A stretch of 64,000 nucleotides of DNA. Origin: Alkalimonas cellulosilytica (GTDB lineage: Bacteria > Pseudomonadota > Gammaproteobacteria > Enterobacterales > Alteromonadaceae). The notes under the pieces were generated by a model. The model had not been told where the DNA came from. It searched no databases and saw nothing but the letters and a program-made list of their open reading frames with translations. Below, piece by piece: positions 44,706 to 53,684 of the stretch. Where the stretch lies: positions 43,607 through 107,606 of the forward strand of contig NZ_JAUHLI010000014.1 of the NCBI RefSeq assembly GCF_036325985.1, written 5' to 3'. A program made the translations under genes and the position numbers. Position 1 is the stretch's first letter; each line of letters starts with the position of its first letter.

Positions 44706-45419
44706 ATGAAGGTAGAACAACCGGTGACTGACAAGCCGAAAAAATATGTAATTGAACTCAAAAACCTGCGTTTTCGCTGGCCTGGCAAGCAAGGCTGGCA
44801 GCTGGCGCTGGATAGCTTGCAGCTGGAAGCTGGTCAGCATTTGTTTATTCGCGGTGCATCGGGCTCTGGTAAAACGACCTTACTCAATTTGCTCAGCGGC
44901 ATCACCACTCCCAATGAAGGGGAGTTGTGGTTGCAGCAAACCGCGATGCATCAGTTATCGGCGGCCAAGCGGGATACGTTGCGGGCACAACAAATCGGGG
45001 TGGTGTTTCAGCAGCTGAACCTAATCCCTTATCTGTCTGTGTTGGATAATGTACTGTTGGTGGCAGGTTTTGCCAATCAGTCGGCTGCTGAACTGACCGA
45101 GCGAGCCATTATGCTGTTGCAGCATCTGGGGCTTAACGATGAACTGCATCACAAAAAAGCCACGGAGCTAAGCGTGGGTCAGCAACAACGGGTGGCCATT
45201 GCCCGGGCTTTACTACTTCGCCCGGCCTTACTGATTGCCGATGAGCCAACTTCAGCGCTCGATGCCGACAACCGCGATGCTTTTATGAAACTGATGCTGG
45301 CAGAAGCCAATGAAAGTGGCACCACTGTGATTTTTGTCAGCCATGATCAGGCGCTGCAAGGCTACTTCAGCTGGCATTTGCCGATGGATCAACTGGAGCA
45401 GGGGGTACAGCCATGCTGA
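44706..45419 (+). CDS. ABC transporter ATP-binding protein (LolD/MacB type)
   Basis: A 237-residue ATPase. Walker A is GASGSGKTT, the signature LSVGQQQRVAIA and Walker B LLIADEPTSALD. It is of the class paired with FtsX-like permeases that move substrate by mechanotransmission rather than by classical import. The start at 44706 is the first ATG on the gene side of the divergent promoter. Its end overlaps the permease gene by seven bases. Context suggests zinc-linked envelope transport. Confidence 0.88.
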   Translation: MKVEQPVTDKPKKYVIELKNLRFRWPGKQGWQLALDSLQLEAGQHLFIRGASGSGKTTLLNLLSGITTPNEGELWLQQTAMHQLSAAKRDTLRAQQIGVVFQQLNLIPYLSVLDNVLLVAGFANQSAAELTERAIMLLQHLGLNDELHHKKATELSVGQQQRVAIARALLLRPALLIADEPTSALDADNRDAFMKLMLAEANESGTTVIFVSHDQALQGYFSWHLPMDQLEQGVQPC

Positions 45420-46669
45420 TGAAACTGGCGCGTTTGAGTTTATGGAATCGCCGTGGCACTGTGCTGATGACGGTGTTGTCTCTGGTCATCAGCATCAGTT
45501 TGCTGCTTGGTATTGACCACCTGCGGCATGAAGCAAAGAACAGCTTTACCAGTACCGTGTCTGGCACCGATTTGATTGTCGGGGCACGTTCCGGCCAGCT
45601 GAACTTATTGCTGTACTCAATTTTTCGCATTGGTAATGCCACCGCCAACATCAGTTGGGAGACCTACCAGCGCATTCAAAACCACCCGCAGATAGCCTGG
45701 ACCATCCCCATCTCGCTGGGCGACTCGCACCGGGGCTATCGGGTGGTGGGTACCAACCAGGATTATTTTGAATTTTACCGTTACGCTGGTCAGCAGCAGT
45801 TGCAACTGGCGCAAGGGGTTATTTTTGATGATGTGTACGACACGGTATTGGGTTCAGAGGTGGCGGCACGGCTTGGCTATCAGTTAGGACAGGAAATTGT
45901 CCTGGCCCATGGCATTGGTCAGGTCAGTTTTAGCGAGCATAAAGACAAACCTTTCACCGTAGTGGGTATTTTAGCGCCAACCGGCACGCCGGTGGATCAA
46001 AGTGTGCATGTCAGCCTGGAAGGCATCGAGGCCATTCATATTGACTGGCAGCAGGGCGCCCCTATGCCAGGGCGACGGGTGAGTGCCGAGCAGGCGCTGG
46101 AGATGGATTTAACGCCAAAAGCCATTACAGCTTTTCTGGTAGGTTTGAACTCCCGGGCGGCCACCTTTTTAGTGCAGCGGCAAATCAATGAGTTTCGCGG
46201 TGAGCCGTTAACGGCTATTTTACCCGGTGTGGCGCTGGCCGAGCTCTGGCAGATGCTCAGCATGGTCGAGCGCTTGCTGTTGGTGATCACGGTGTTGGTG
46301 TTATTAGCCGGCCTGGTGGGTATGACCACCACCTTGTTGGCTTCAATGAAAGAGCGGCAGCGGGAGATTGCTATTTTACGGGCGGTAGGTGCTCATCCCC
46401 GCACCTTATTTTGGCTGGTGCAGTTGGAAGTGTTGTTGATTACGCTGGTATCGATGCTGCTGGCGATGGCCGTGCTGATGGTTGGCTTGTGGTTTGGCCA
46501 GGATCTGCTGGCTGGTCGCTATGGCTTATTTATTGGGTTAAATCCAATTCGTCAGAGCAGTTTGCAGCTGATGGGGCTGGTGCTTGGGCTGGCGTTACTG
46601 CTGGGTTGTATCCCATCCTGGCTGGCGTACCGCAAAGCACTGACTGATGGCCTTAGTGTGCGTCTGTAG
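45413..46669 (+). CDS. FtsX-like ABC transporter permease
   Basis: 418 residues. An N-terminal helix (LMTVLSLVISISLLLGID) is followed by a periplasmic MacB-like core domain (about 45-270). Three C-terminal helices form an FtsX domain (about 285-405, with SMKERQREIAILRAVGAHPRTL). This layout is that of mechanotransmitting ABC permeases. The gene overlaps its ATPase and, at its 3' end, the convergent solute-binding gene by 17 bases. Confidence 0.88.
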   Translation: MLMKLARLSLWNRRGTVLMTVLSLVISISLLLGIDHLRHEAKNSFTSTVSGTDLIVGARSGQLNLLLYSIFRIGNATANISWETYQRIQNHPQIAWTIPISLGDSHRGYRVVGTNQDYFEFYRYAGQQQLQLAQGVIFDDVYDTVLGSEVAARLGYQLGQEIVLAHGIGQVSFSEHKDKPFTVVGILAPTGTPVDQSVHVSLEGIEAIHIDWQQGAPMPGRRVSAEQALEMDLTPKAITAFLVGLNSRAATFLVQRQINEFRGEPLTAILPGVALAELWQMLSMVERLLLVITVLVLLAGLVGMTTTLLASMKERQREIAILRAVGAHPRTLFWLVQLEVLLITLVSMLLAMAVLMVGLWFGQDLLAGRYGLFIGLNPIRQSSLQLMGLVLGLALLLGCIPSWLAYRKALTDGLSVRL

Positions 46670-47411
46670 CAGGCAGTAAACTCTGTAAAATAGTACGGTA
46701 TTGATTGCTGGCCTGCAATTGCTGCAGGCCGCGATTAAACCGCTCCATTAATTCCTCTGAGCGAGGATCCTGCTTGGAGAGGATCAGGTACATCGGCCGT
46801 TGATCCAGCACGGGTTCAATATATTCGATGTTTGCGGCATGCTCTGGCAGCAAGGTTTGCAGCAGGTAAAGGCCGTTCAGCTTATCGGCTGGTACCAAGT
46901 CGACCCGCTCCAGTGCCAGCATGCGAAATGCCTGCTCATCACTGGCAACCGCAATGGTATTAAGCCGTGCGAGTAGTAACCCTTCCGGCTGCGCATAGCC
47001 TTGCACCACCCCTAAACGAAAGCGCGCATCAGCCAGTTGCTGGAAGTTACGAAACTCCAGCGGCATGCTACGGCGCTTAAACAAGACGATTTGGTTGGCG
47101 TACATCGGCTGCGAATACAAAAAGTTTTCCACTCTGTCTTCAGAGTACCAGGCAGCGATGAGACCCACGTAATTCGCAACTTTCGCTTCATGCAGAGCGC
47201 GGCCAAAGGGCATGAACTCTACTTCGATCTGAATGCCTTGCAGTGCAAAGGCCTGGCGGATGATTTCAGTGACGACGCCTTGCTGCGGCAAGTCTGCTCC
47301 ATAGTGGGGATGGTAGTTGCTGCTGGCCAGCACAATGCGCTCAGCCTGAAGTGAAGCGCTGAACAAAAAGCCTAAACACAGCAGCAAACAAGATAGCAGC
47401 AGTTTCATCAA
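46653..47411 (-). CDS. Periplasmic solute-binding protein (SBP_bac_3 family)
   Basis: 252 residues with a signal peptide (about 1-23, ending LQAE) and a bilobal family-3 binding domain (PQQGVVTEIIRQAFALQG, FEMPFGRAL-like FMPFGRALHEAK). The ligand is not predictable. No permease or ATPase of the amino-acid type is adjacent. Orphan proteins of this kind occur in Alteromonadales, often without a transporter. Confidence 0.82.
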   Translation of the reverse strand: MMKLLLSCLLLCLGFLFSASLQAERIVLASSNYHPHYGADLPQQGVVTEIIRQAFALQGIQIEVEFMPFGRALHEAKVANYVGLIAAWYSEDRVENFLYSQPMYANQIVLFKRRSMPLEFRNFQQLADARFRLGVVQGYAQPEGLLLARLNTIAVASDEQAFRMLALERVDLVPADKLNGLYLLQTLLPEHAANIEYIEPVLDQRPMYLILSKQDPRSEELMERFNRGLQQLQASNQYRTILQSLLPATDAH

Positions 47412-47500
47412 TCATCCTTTACCGGATACAGCTCAGACCTGAGTATAACGTTCGGAGTAAGCCGGTGGTTTGATAAAAAACTGATATTTGTTGCCTTTGC

Positions 47501-48217
47501 TTACTCCGACGTACTGGTGCTCCAGTACGCCTGAGTGATAAAAGGTTTGCTCAGTAGTTTTTTACTGATACGGTCGAGTTCATCACCATCCATCGAAATG
47601 GTAGCCAGCATGGCTTCGATTTCGATATCCTCATTGCCAAAAGGGGAAACTTCCATGCCCCTTGCCGGCAGTCTGGCCGCTTCCAGCACCAGCTCCACTA
47701 CATCCACCGCATGTTTTTGCTGCTGTTTATCGGCAATCACATGCAGGATGTAGGTGACTTCGGTGGACTCCACATCCATCGGCTGGCGGTTGATCTGGTT
47801 GACAATAGGGCGCAGCAGGGTATTGGCCGCGAGCACAAAGAGCGTCCCCAGTACGGCCTGCGGCAACAGGCTGGCCCCGGCACTGGCACCAATGGCTGCG
47901 GAGCCCCACAGGGTCGCCGCAGTATTGATGCCACGAATATTGCCTTGTTCCCGCATAATGACACCGGCACCTAAAAAGCCAACGCCCGACACCACATAAG
48001 CAATCACGTGTGCAGCACTTTGCGCGCCGTTTAAGTTAAAGGCAATGTCGACAAAAATCGCTGCACCAACGGCCACCAGGGCATTGGTGCGCAGGCCAGC
48101 AGTCCGCTGCCGGTACTGGCGCTCTAGCCCGATTAAAGAGCCGAGTACAAAGGCCACTACCAGGCTGATCAGGCTATCCAGCAATGGAATGAGTTGGATG
48201 TTTTGCATTGCAAGCAT
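47501..48217 (-). CDS. MgtC/SapB family membrane protein
   Basis: 238 residues. Five or so hydrophobic helices hold the MgtC signature (VAFVLGSLIGLERQYRQRTAGLRTNALVAVGAA, GVGFLGAGVIMREQGNIRGINTAATLW). A C-terminal cytoplasmic domain (about 160-238, ACT-like) follows. The ribosome site is AAGGAG before the start at 48217. MgtC-like proteins respond to low magnesium or act on ATP synthase or phosphate uptake. It is the third gene of the operon behind mgtE. Confidence 0.88.
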   Translation of the reverse strand: MLAMQNIQLIPLLDSLISLVVAFVLGSLIGLERQYRQRTAGLRTNALVAVGAAIFVDIAFNLNGAQSAAHVIAYVVSGVGFLGAGVIMREQGNIRGINTAATLWGSAAIGASAGASLLPQAVLGTLFVLAANTLLRPIVNQINRQPMDVESTEVTYILHVIADKQQQKHAVDVVELVLEAARLPARGMEVSPFGNEDIEIEAMLATISMDGDELDRISKKLLSKPFITQAYWSTSTSE

Positions 48218-48263
48218 GGGGTTCTCCTTAAAGCTGAGCCATCCGCGGCTGAGTAAGGTTAGG

Positions 48264-48328
48264 GGCATCCAATGACAGGATGCCGGAGAACCACTGCCAG
48301 GCCGGGGTTGGGAGCCGGCCTGGCAGTG
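48264..48328 (-). other. Two tandem hairpins between mgtE and the mgtC-like gene
   Basis: A perfect 14-bp inverted repeat, CACTGCCAGGCCGG/CCGGCCTGGCAGTG (48292-48305 and 48315-48328), is followed on the minus strand by a 7-bp one, GGCATCC/GGATGCC (48264-48270 and 48278-48284). No T-run follows. They may stabilise the mgtE mRNA, attenuate mgtC, or form a translation-controlling leader. Confidence 0.6.
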
Positions 48329-48358
48329 TACAACAAGGTTGTTGCCGTTCGATGACGT

Positions 48359-49711
48359 TTAGCCGACCGGAATATCCAGCAGCCAGGTCGCCATGGCAAA
48401 GTAAATGATCACACCACAAGCATCGGCAATGGAGGTAATCAAGGGGGCACTGGCCGCTGCCGGATCCAGCTTAAAGCGGCTAAGCAAAAACGGCAACGAC
48501 ATACCAATCACGCTACCTACCACCACCACAATTTGCATGGTCAGAGCAACCACCAGCGCAATCTCAGGGCCACCACGCCAGAAGCCGAGGGTGGAAACGG
48601 CCAGTGCCATGGTTAAGCCGAGCAAACCAGCGACCACAAACTCTTTCCCCAGCATTTTTGCCCAGTCTTTGATCATCACTTCGCCGGTTGCCATGGCGCG
48701 TACCATCAGGGTAGCAGCCTGAGAGCCCGCATTACCACCACTGTCTACCAGCAAGGGCAGGAAGAACACCAGCGCAATATAGGCTTCGATGGTATCTTCA
48801 AAATAAGCAATACCAGCACCCGAAAAGATGTTGCCAAATACCAGTAGTACCAACCAGAACACCCGCTTGCGGTACAACAAGTTGATGGAGGCATCCTTGA
48901 TGTTGCCAACAATTTCACTGACCGCACCGACTTTACGAAAATCGGTGGTGGCTTCTTCGGCGGCTACGTCCATCGCATCGTCGTAGGTCACAATGCCCAC
49001 CAGCTTATCGCCACCATTGGTGACCGGCAGTGCAATTAAATCGTATTTGGCGATCAGTTGCGAAGCCACTTCCCGCGGCGCATCCGCCTTCACATAGACC
49101 GGATCCCGGGTCATAAAGTCACCGATGATGGCATTCTCATCCGCCATAATCAGATCTTTCAGTGACACGGTGCCAACCAGCCGACGCTCAGAGTCCACCA
49201 CATAAGCCTGGTAAATGGTCTCGGTATCCGGTGCTGCTTTACGCAACTGAGCAATGCCTTCTTTGGCGGTGCGTTTGGCATCGACCAGGGCGTATTCCGA
49301 GCTCATTACCGAGCCTACTTTGTCTTCCTCGTAAGCCGCCAGCTTCCGAATATCTTCACGCTCGGCTTTGGCCAGCACCGGCAGCAAACGCCCTTGTTGG
49401 TCTTCAGGCAGCAGATTGAACAAGTCAGCGCGTTCATCCGAGGCCATATGCAGGAACAGCTCCCCCAGAGCTTTAGACTCCAGGCAGGGAACAATCTCGG
49501 CTTCCAGCTCTTTTGGCAGGTAGCCAAACAGCAGTGCACGTTCTTCGACCGGGGTCAGACTCATCAGCTGAGCAATTTGCTCGACGGTGAAGCTGCTTAG
49601 CACCGCGCCTATATCGGCCGGGTGGCAACGGCTGACCAGTTGTGACATGTCCTCTTTGTCTTTGCTGAGCAACACGGTGCGCAGGTTAAAAATCAAATCT
49701 TGTGCATTCAT
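48359..49711 (-). CDS. mgtE: Magnesium transporter MgtE
   Basis: 450 residues. A cytoplasmic N domain (about 1-130) precedes a pair of CBS domains (about 135-255; VVDSERRLVGTVSLKDL, IALPVTNGGDKLVGIVTYDDAMD). Five membrane helices follow (about 285-450), with LPLLVDSGGNAGSQAATLMVRAMATGEV lining the Mg2+ pore. It is a Mg2+ channel gated by its own CBS domains. The middle gene of the operon with an outer-membrane protein before and mgtC behind. Confidence 0.95.
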   Translation of the reverse strand: MNAQDLIFNLRTVLLSKDKEDMSQLVSRCHPADIGAVLSSFTVEQIAQLMSLTPVEERALLFGYLPKELEAEIVPCLESKALGELFLHMASDERADLFNLLPEDQQGRLLPVLAKAEREDIRKLAAYEEDKVGSVMSSEYALVDAKRTAKEGIAQLRKAAPDTETIYQAYVVDSERRLVGTVSLKDLIMADENAIIGDFMTRDPVYVKADAPREVASQLIAKYDLIALPVTNGGDKLVGIVTYDDAMDVAAEEATTDFRKVGAVSEIVGNIKDASINLLYRKRVFWLVLLVFGNIFSGAGIAYFEDTIEAYIALVFFLPLLVDSGGNAGSQAATLMVRAMATGEVMIKDWAKMLGKEFVVAGLLGLTMALAVSTLGFWRGGPEIALVVALTMQIVVVVGSVIGMSLPFLLSRFKLDPAAASAPLITSIADACGVIIYFAMATWLLDIPVG

Positions 49712-49726
49712 GGTAGTTCTCCCTGC

Positions 49727-50440
49727 TTAAAAGGCGCTGAAGTAAACAACGAAACCGGCGCTGATCCAGTGCTCATTCGCACTGCCGCTCAGACGGTTGC
49801 CATAGCTGATGTCCAGTTGCAAACGGTCTGCTTTGGGCTCAAAACGATAGCCAAGCTGATAAAAAGGCCGGCCGGCTGCTTCGCGGAATACTTCGGCAAA
49901 GGCCCAGTGATTGGCCATCACTTCCCGCTCCAGCGCGATACCTGCGGTCACTTCATTGCCGGCATCACGGTTATTGGCGTAGCCAAGGTTGCTGTGCAGT
50001 AACCAGGCATCGTCGGCAAAGCTGTGGGTGACAGCCAGATTCAGATGCTGATCACCGCGAAAGCTACCCTGCTCAAAGCCATGGCTAAAGCCGATGGTGG
50101 CGCCCCAGCCATTGGTTTCCAACGCTCGCAGTTCGGTTTTAGCGGAAAGTTCATACAAGTCGGGCTCGCCGGCGGTTTGGCTGGCGTAGCCAAACCCCCA
50201 TTCAACACCGGCAACCTGACAAGCCGGAACGAGCCAGAACTCATTGGGGCCACGATTACGCTGCCACCAGCTTTCCAGCTGGCAGTCGTCAACAAGGGTC
50301 GCATCATCGGTGATCAGCGGCCGACCGGCATTTGCCAGGCTGCTCAGGCCCATAAAAAAAACGGCCAGTGCTGTCATAGACAACGATTTGGTTGGGGCTA
50401 CGGTTGCATCACGCAAAGCTACATGATTTTTAGTGTACAT
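49727..50440 (-). CDS. Small outer-membrane beta-barrel protein, first gene of the mgtE operon
   Basis: 237 residues. A cleavable signal is at about residues 20-38 (MTALAVFFMGLSSLANAG), with an extended N-terminus that may mean the real start is Met22. The rest consists of alternating amphipathic strands (GWGATIGFSHGFEQG, LHSNLGYANNRDAG, AGFVVYFSAF) and ends in Phe, as outer-membrane barrels do. Two cysteines (DDCQLE, PACQV) occur near the N-terminus. No named family was recognised. It precedes mgtE by 15 bases, so it may form the outer-membrane route for the same ion system. That is inference. Confidence 0.7.
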   Translation of the reverse strand: MYTKNHVALRDATVAPTKSLSMTALAVFFMGLSSLANAGRPLITDDATLVDDCQLESWWQRNRGPNEFWLVPACQVAGVEWGFGYASQTAGEPDLYELSAKTELRALETNGWGATIGFSHGFEQGSFRGDQHLNLAVTHSFADDAWLLHSNLGYANNRDAGNEVTAGIALEREVMANHWAFAEVFREAAGRPFYQLGYRFEPKADRLQLDISYGNRLSGSANEHWISAGFVVYFSAF

Positions 50441-50821
50441 GCGCCTTATCCTCTTCGGTTGAAGCGGTTGCCAGCATGAGAAAACAGATTGTGTCAGGCA
50501 GTCTTTGACCGCCAGTTCAGCAAAAGGAAAGTATTGGTTGCATCAGCAGCTATCAGGCAGACGACATCATGCCCAACGAATAGCTGTACAGCACTTGCGA
50601 CAAGCTCAAGTGATAAAACCAATGGTATTGAATAGAAATGAAAGGAGTATGACAAAAAACAGACTACTGACATCACTATTCTGCGCCTGGCAGAATAGTG
50701 CTAAAGACCATGCTGCGAAGCGTTAAAACATTCCTCGTGTTGACTGACAATCGACAGACCAACGCCTACTACCAGGTTGTTCGCCCACGATGGGTCTCCG
50801 CAGTGGTTAAAGTTGCGGCGC
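50441..50821 (-). promoter_or_regulatory. Long structured 5' leader of the barrel-mgtE-mgtC operon
   Basis: About 380 bases of untranslated leader separate the promoter from the first gene. It contains a perfect 10-bp hairpin (CACTATTCTG/CAGAATAGTG, 50674-50683 and 50691-50700) with a T6 run downstream on the minus strand. An AGACC sequence (GGTCT on the plus strand at 50793) can pair with either of two GGTCT copies (AGACC at 50705 and 50756). This looks like a switchable RNA, perhaps a magnesium sensor. I could not match it to a known riboswitch class. The rest of the gap to 50994 holds the promoter and the start region of the next gene. Confidence 0.4.
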
Positions 50822-50849
50822 ATTATAAGGATTGCACCGTCTTTTGCAA
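50822..50849 (-). promoter_or_regulatory. Promoter of the barrel-mgtE-mgtC operon
   Basis: TTGCAA (50849-50844) and a perfect TATAAT (50827-50822) on the minus strand with a 16-base spacer. Confidence 0.7.
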
Positions 50850-50994
50850 CCTTTGATTGAACAATGATCAAAAATAGTGCGCAGTATTATTGGCTTAGGA
50901 CCTAAAGAAAAAACCTTGAAAAACCTATTTTTAATGGCTTTTAGGCAGGAAGTTCGCTATTTTTTACTCAGTTGTTTTTTATCAAGAGCAGGCC

Positions 50995-52638
50995 ATGCCA
51001 GCATCCCCACAGCACATTCAGCAGCAATTGGAAGCTTTGCAACATCGTTACCTGAAGCGGCTACAACAAGACTGGCCAGAAATTACCGCTATGGCAAGCC
51101 AACTGCTCGATACCAACGCACAAAACTGGCAAGACATTGTAAAAGGATTAAAGTTTCGTTTTCATACCCTGGCTGGTTCAGCGGGTACCTTTGGTATGCC
51201 AGAGCTTGGCCAGCAAGCCAAAGCACTGGAAATGGAACTCGATGCCTGGCTCGACCTTAAACAGGGCCCAGATATTGAACGTAAGCAACATTTTTTGAAT
51301 ATGGTGCAGGAGCTGAGTAACTACAGTATCAGCGAGCCTCAAACCACACCGACACCATTGTTTCAATCGCTTGATGATGAGTTTACCCGCAAAGCACAGA
51401 TCCTGGTGTTCAGTAAAGATGGTGAACTCGGTAAGCAATTGACCAAAGCGATGGATCCCTTTGGTCATCAGGTGGTCAGTTGTCAGCAGCTGGAAGAACT
51501 TCAGAAGACGGTCGCAGTGCAAAAGCCGGATATCCTGGTGCTGGATATGCCTCATAACCGTTTGCCAGATGCATTGAAAAAAGTGTTGTCACAGCTCTTG
51601 GCTGATGAGCAACAACCGACGGTGCTGTTTACTGTCGGTGAAAAAGAAAGCTTTACCCATTATCTGGCGGCCGTGCGGCTGGGGGCGGTTGGCTATTTTA
51701 TGAAACCTGTAGATGCCGCTGCGATTGAACTGCGTATTCAGCGTTTGCTGGCGCAGCGTCAGCAACCACGTTTTCGGATCCTGATTGTGGATGACGATGT
51801 GATGCTGGCTGAGCATTACCGGCTGATTATTGAGCAGGCGGGTATGGAAGCCAAGGTGGTCAACGATCCCACCAAGATGCTGATAGGTTTGCAGGGGTTT
51901 CAACCCGATGTGATCCTGCTGGATGTCAATATGCCGGATTGCACCGGCCCGGAGTTGGCACAGATTATTCGCTTTAAAGATGAATGGCTTGGGGTGCCGA
52001 TTGTCTATTTATCGTCGGAAACCGATAGCCAGCGGCAATTGGATGCGTTGGTGAAAGCCGGGGATGACTTTATTTCCAAGCCCATCACCGACCAGGCCTT
52101 GGCGGTCACGGTTTTTGCCCGCGCTCAGCGCGCCAGGCAACTGGCAGAGATGATGACCCGCGATAGCCTGACCGGCTTGTTGCAGCATGCTACCGTGAAA
52201 GAGCGGCTCGGCGATGAAATTGCTAAAGCCAAGCGCAGCAAGCAGGAGTTGATTGTGGTGATGCTGGATTTGGATCATTTTAAACGAGTGAATGATCAAT
52301 ACGGCCATTTAGTGGGCGATCAGGTGATCAGCAGTCTGGCGAACCTGTTGCAGCAAAAACTGCGCAAAACCGATGTGATCGGTCGTTATGGTGGCGAAGA
52401 GTTTTTACTGGCTTTGCCGGATTGTTCGCTAAAAAAAGCCAAAACCATTCTCGATGGTATTCGTGAGTCGTTCCAGGCCATTCCATTCAGTGCCCAGGAT
52501 AAGCCGTTCCAGTGTACCTTTAGTGCTGGCCTGGCCCGGGTTGATACCAGCCAGTCAGCCGATGAAAACATCGACCGGGCCGACCAGGCGTTGTATCAGG
52601 CCAAGCACAATGGCCGCAACCGGGTTGAACTTGCCTGA
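50995..52638 (+). CDS. Hpt-REC-REC-GGDEF diguanylate cyclase
   Basis: 547 residues. An Hpt domain (about 10-105) has the phospho-His in RFHTLAGSAGTFG. The first receiver (about 130-245) keeps an Asp in ILVLDMPHN but lacks the acidic pair before it (ILVFSKDGEL). The second receiver (about 255-375) is complete (IVDDD, VILLDVNMPD, SKPI). The GGDEF domain (about 385-547) has an active GGEEF signature and an RxxD inhibitory site (RKTD) five residues before it. It makes c-di-GMP under phosphorelay control; the cognate kinase is not adjacent. Confidence 0.93.
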   Translation: MPASPQHIQQQLEALQHRYLKRLQQDWPEITAMASQLLDTNAQNWQDIVKGLKFRFHTLAGSAGTFGMPELGQQAKALEMELDAWLDLKQGPDIERKQHFLNMVQELSNYSISEPQTTPTPLFQSLDDEFTRKAQILVFSKDGELGKQLTKAMDPFGHQVVSCQQLEELQKTVAVQKPDILVLDMPHNRLPDALKKVLSQLLADEQQPTVLFTVGEKESFTHYLAAVRLGAVGYFMKPVDAAAIELRIQRLLAQRQQPRFRILIVDDDVMLAEHYRLIIEQAGMEAKVVNDPTKMLIGLQGFQPDVILLDVNMPDCTGPELAQIIRFKDEWLGVPIVYLSSETDSQRQLDALVKAGDDFISKPITDQALAVTVFARAQRARQLAEMMTRDSLTGLLQHATVKERLGDEIAKAKRSKQELIVVMLDLDHFKRVNDQYGHLVGDQVISSLANLLQQKLRKTDVIGRYGGEEFLLALPDCSLKKAKTILDGIRESFQAIPFSAQDKPFQCTFSAGLARVDTSQSADENIDRADQALYQAKHNGRNRVELA

Positions 52639-52658
52639 TTAACAATGGAAAAAGCCTG

Positions 52659-53684
52659 TCAGATGCAGTTTGGCTGACTGCGCACTGTAATGGCAGAGAG
52701 TGGCTGGGTATCCAGCCAAAACCGGCGAAAGGCCCAGGTCCACATTTCCAGCATCTGGTAGGGTTTATCCAGTTGGACCACGGCTATCGGTTCTAATTCG
52801 CTGTCTTGCTGACAGGCCAGGCTGAATTCAAAGGCATAATTGCCCTGCATGCCCATCCTGAGATCGGCCATGGTGAGCAGTTCGCCGCGCCGAAAATAAC
52901 CGACAAAGCCATGACTGAAACGGGTGAGCTCCTTTGCTTGCGGTAGTTGGCTTAGTGCCTGCGTCTGTTTTGGAAAGACATGCCGGCGAAATTCAATCGG
53001 TGTTGTGCCATCATTCAAGGCATAAAAGCCTTCGCGATAACCAGCCTGGTCCATCACCACAATGCGCCACACCAGGGTATTCAGGGCTGTGGGCTGTACC
53101 AGCCGTTCATAGTGTGCAAGCTCCGGATGCATGCTATCGAGTTGCCAAAGCACCCACTGCTGAGCAGCTAAGCCCCAGCCTAAATACAGTGATGAAAGTA
53201 GCAAGCCTAATTGATTAAAGCCAAGGCCCCGGCCCGGCAAACGCCAGGCCAGGCCAACCCCAATCAGCAGAGGCAGGGTATAGAGCGGATCAATCACAAA
53301 AATACTTTCCAGCGCGAAGGGGTAGTCGCTAAAAGGCAGCGCCAGTTGAGTACCATAGGTGGTGAAGGTATCCAGCAAGCTGTGGGTGATCAGCACCAGC
53401 CAGATGGCCAGCCACCAGCGCAAAAACAAGGCTTGTTGTTGGTGCCAGCGGCAAATCAACCAGGCCAGCAGTGGTGAGAACAGTGTCTGGTAAAAAAAGG
53501 CATGGCTTTCGCCTCGATGACGCAGCATATTGCTTAAATCATCGCCGAAGTTCCAAAATACATCCAGATCGGGCAGGGTACCTGCCACCGCTCCCCAGAG
53601 GGCGGCTTTTTTCACCGGAGTGGACTTTCCCATTACAGCAACGGCGACGGCAGCACCCAGCGCGGCCTGAGTAACAGAGTCCAT
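52659..53684 (-). CDS. YdjM-type membrane-bound metal-dependent hydrolase
   Basis: 341 residues. The N-terminal half carries the YdjM/LexA-binding-type fold with MDSVTQAALGAAV, a GTLPDLDVFW motif, HRGESHAFF and THSLLDTFTTYG, which supply metal ligands, among four or five membrane helices. The C-terminal part (about 200-341) is soluble. Function is not established, though a membrane hydrolase role is proposed for the family. Its start overlaps the cupin gene stop by one base (TGATG). Confidence 0.82.
   Translation of the reverse strand: MDSVTQAALGAAVAVAVMGKSTPVKKAALWGAVAGTLPDLDVFWNFGDDLSNMLRHRGESHAFFYQTLFSPLLAWLICRWHQQQALFLRWWLAIWLVLITHSLLDTFTTYGTQLALPFSDYPFALESIFVIDPLYTLPLLIGVGLAWRLPGRGLGFNQLGLLLSSLYLGWGLAAQQWVLWQLDSMHPELAHYERLVQPTALNTLVWRIVVMDQAGYREGFYALNDGTTPIEFRRHVFPKQTQALSQLPQAKELTRFSHGFVGYFRRGELLTMADLRMGMQGNYAFEFSLACQQDSELEPIAVVQLDKPYQMLEMWTWAFRRFWLDTQPLSAITVRSQPNCI

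Noticed and set aside
50441..50821. M-box or yybP-ykoY riboswitch
   Set aside because: I could not align the conserved motifs of either class, so it is listed only as an unassigned structured leader.
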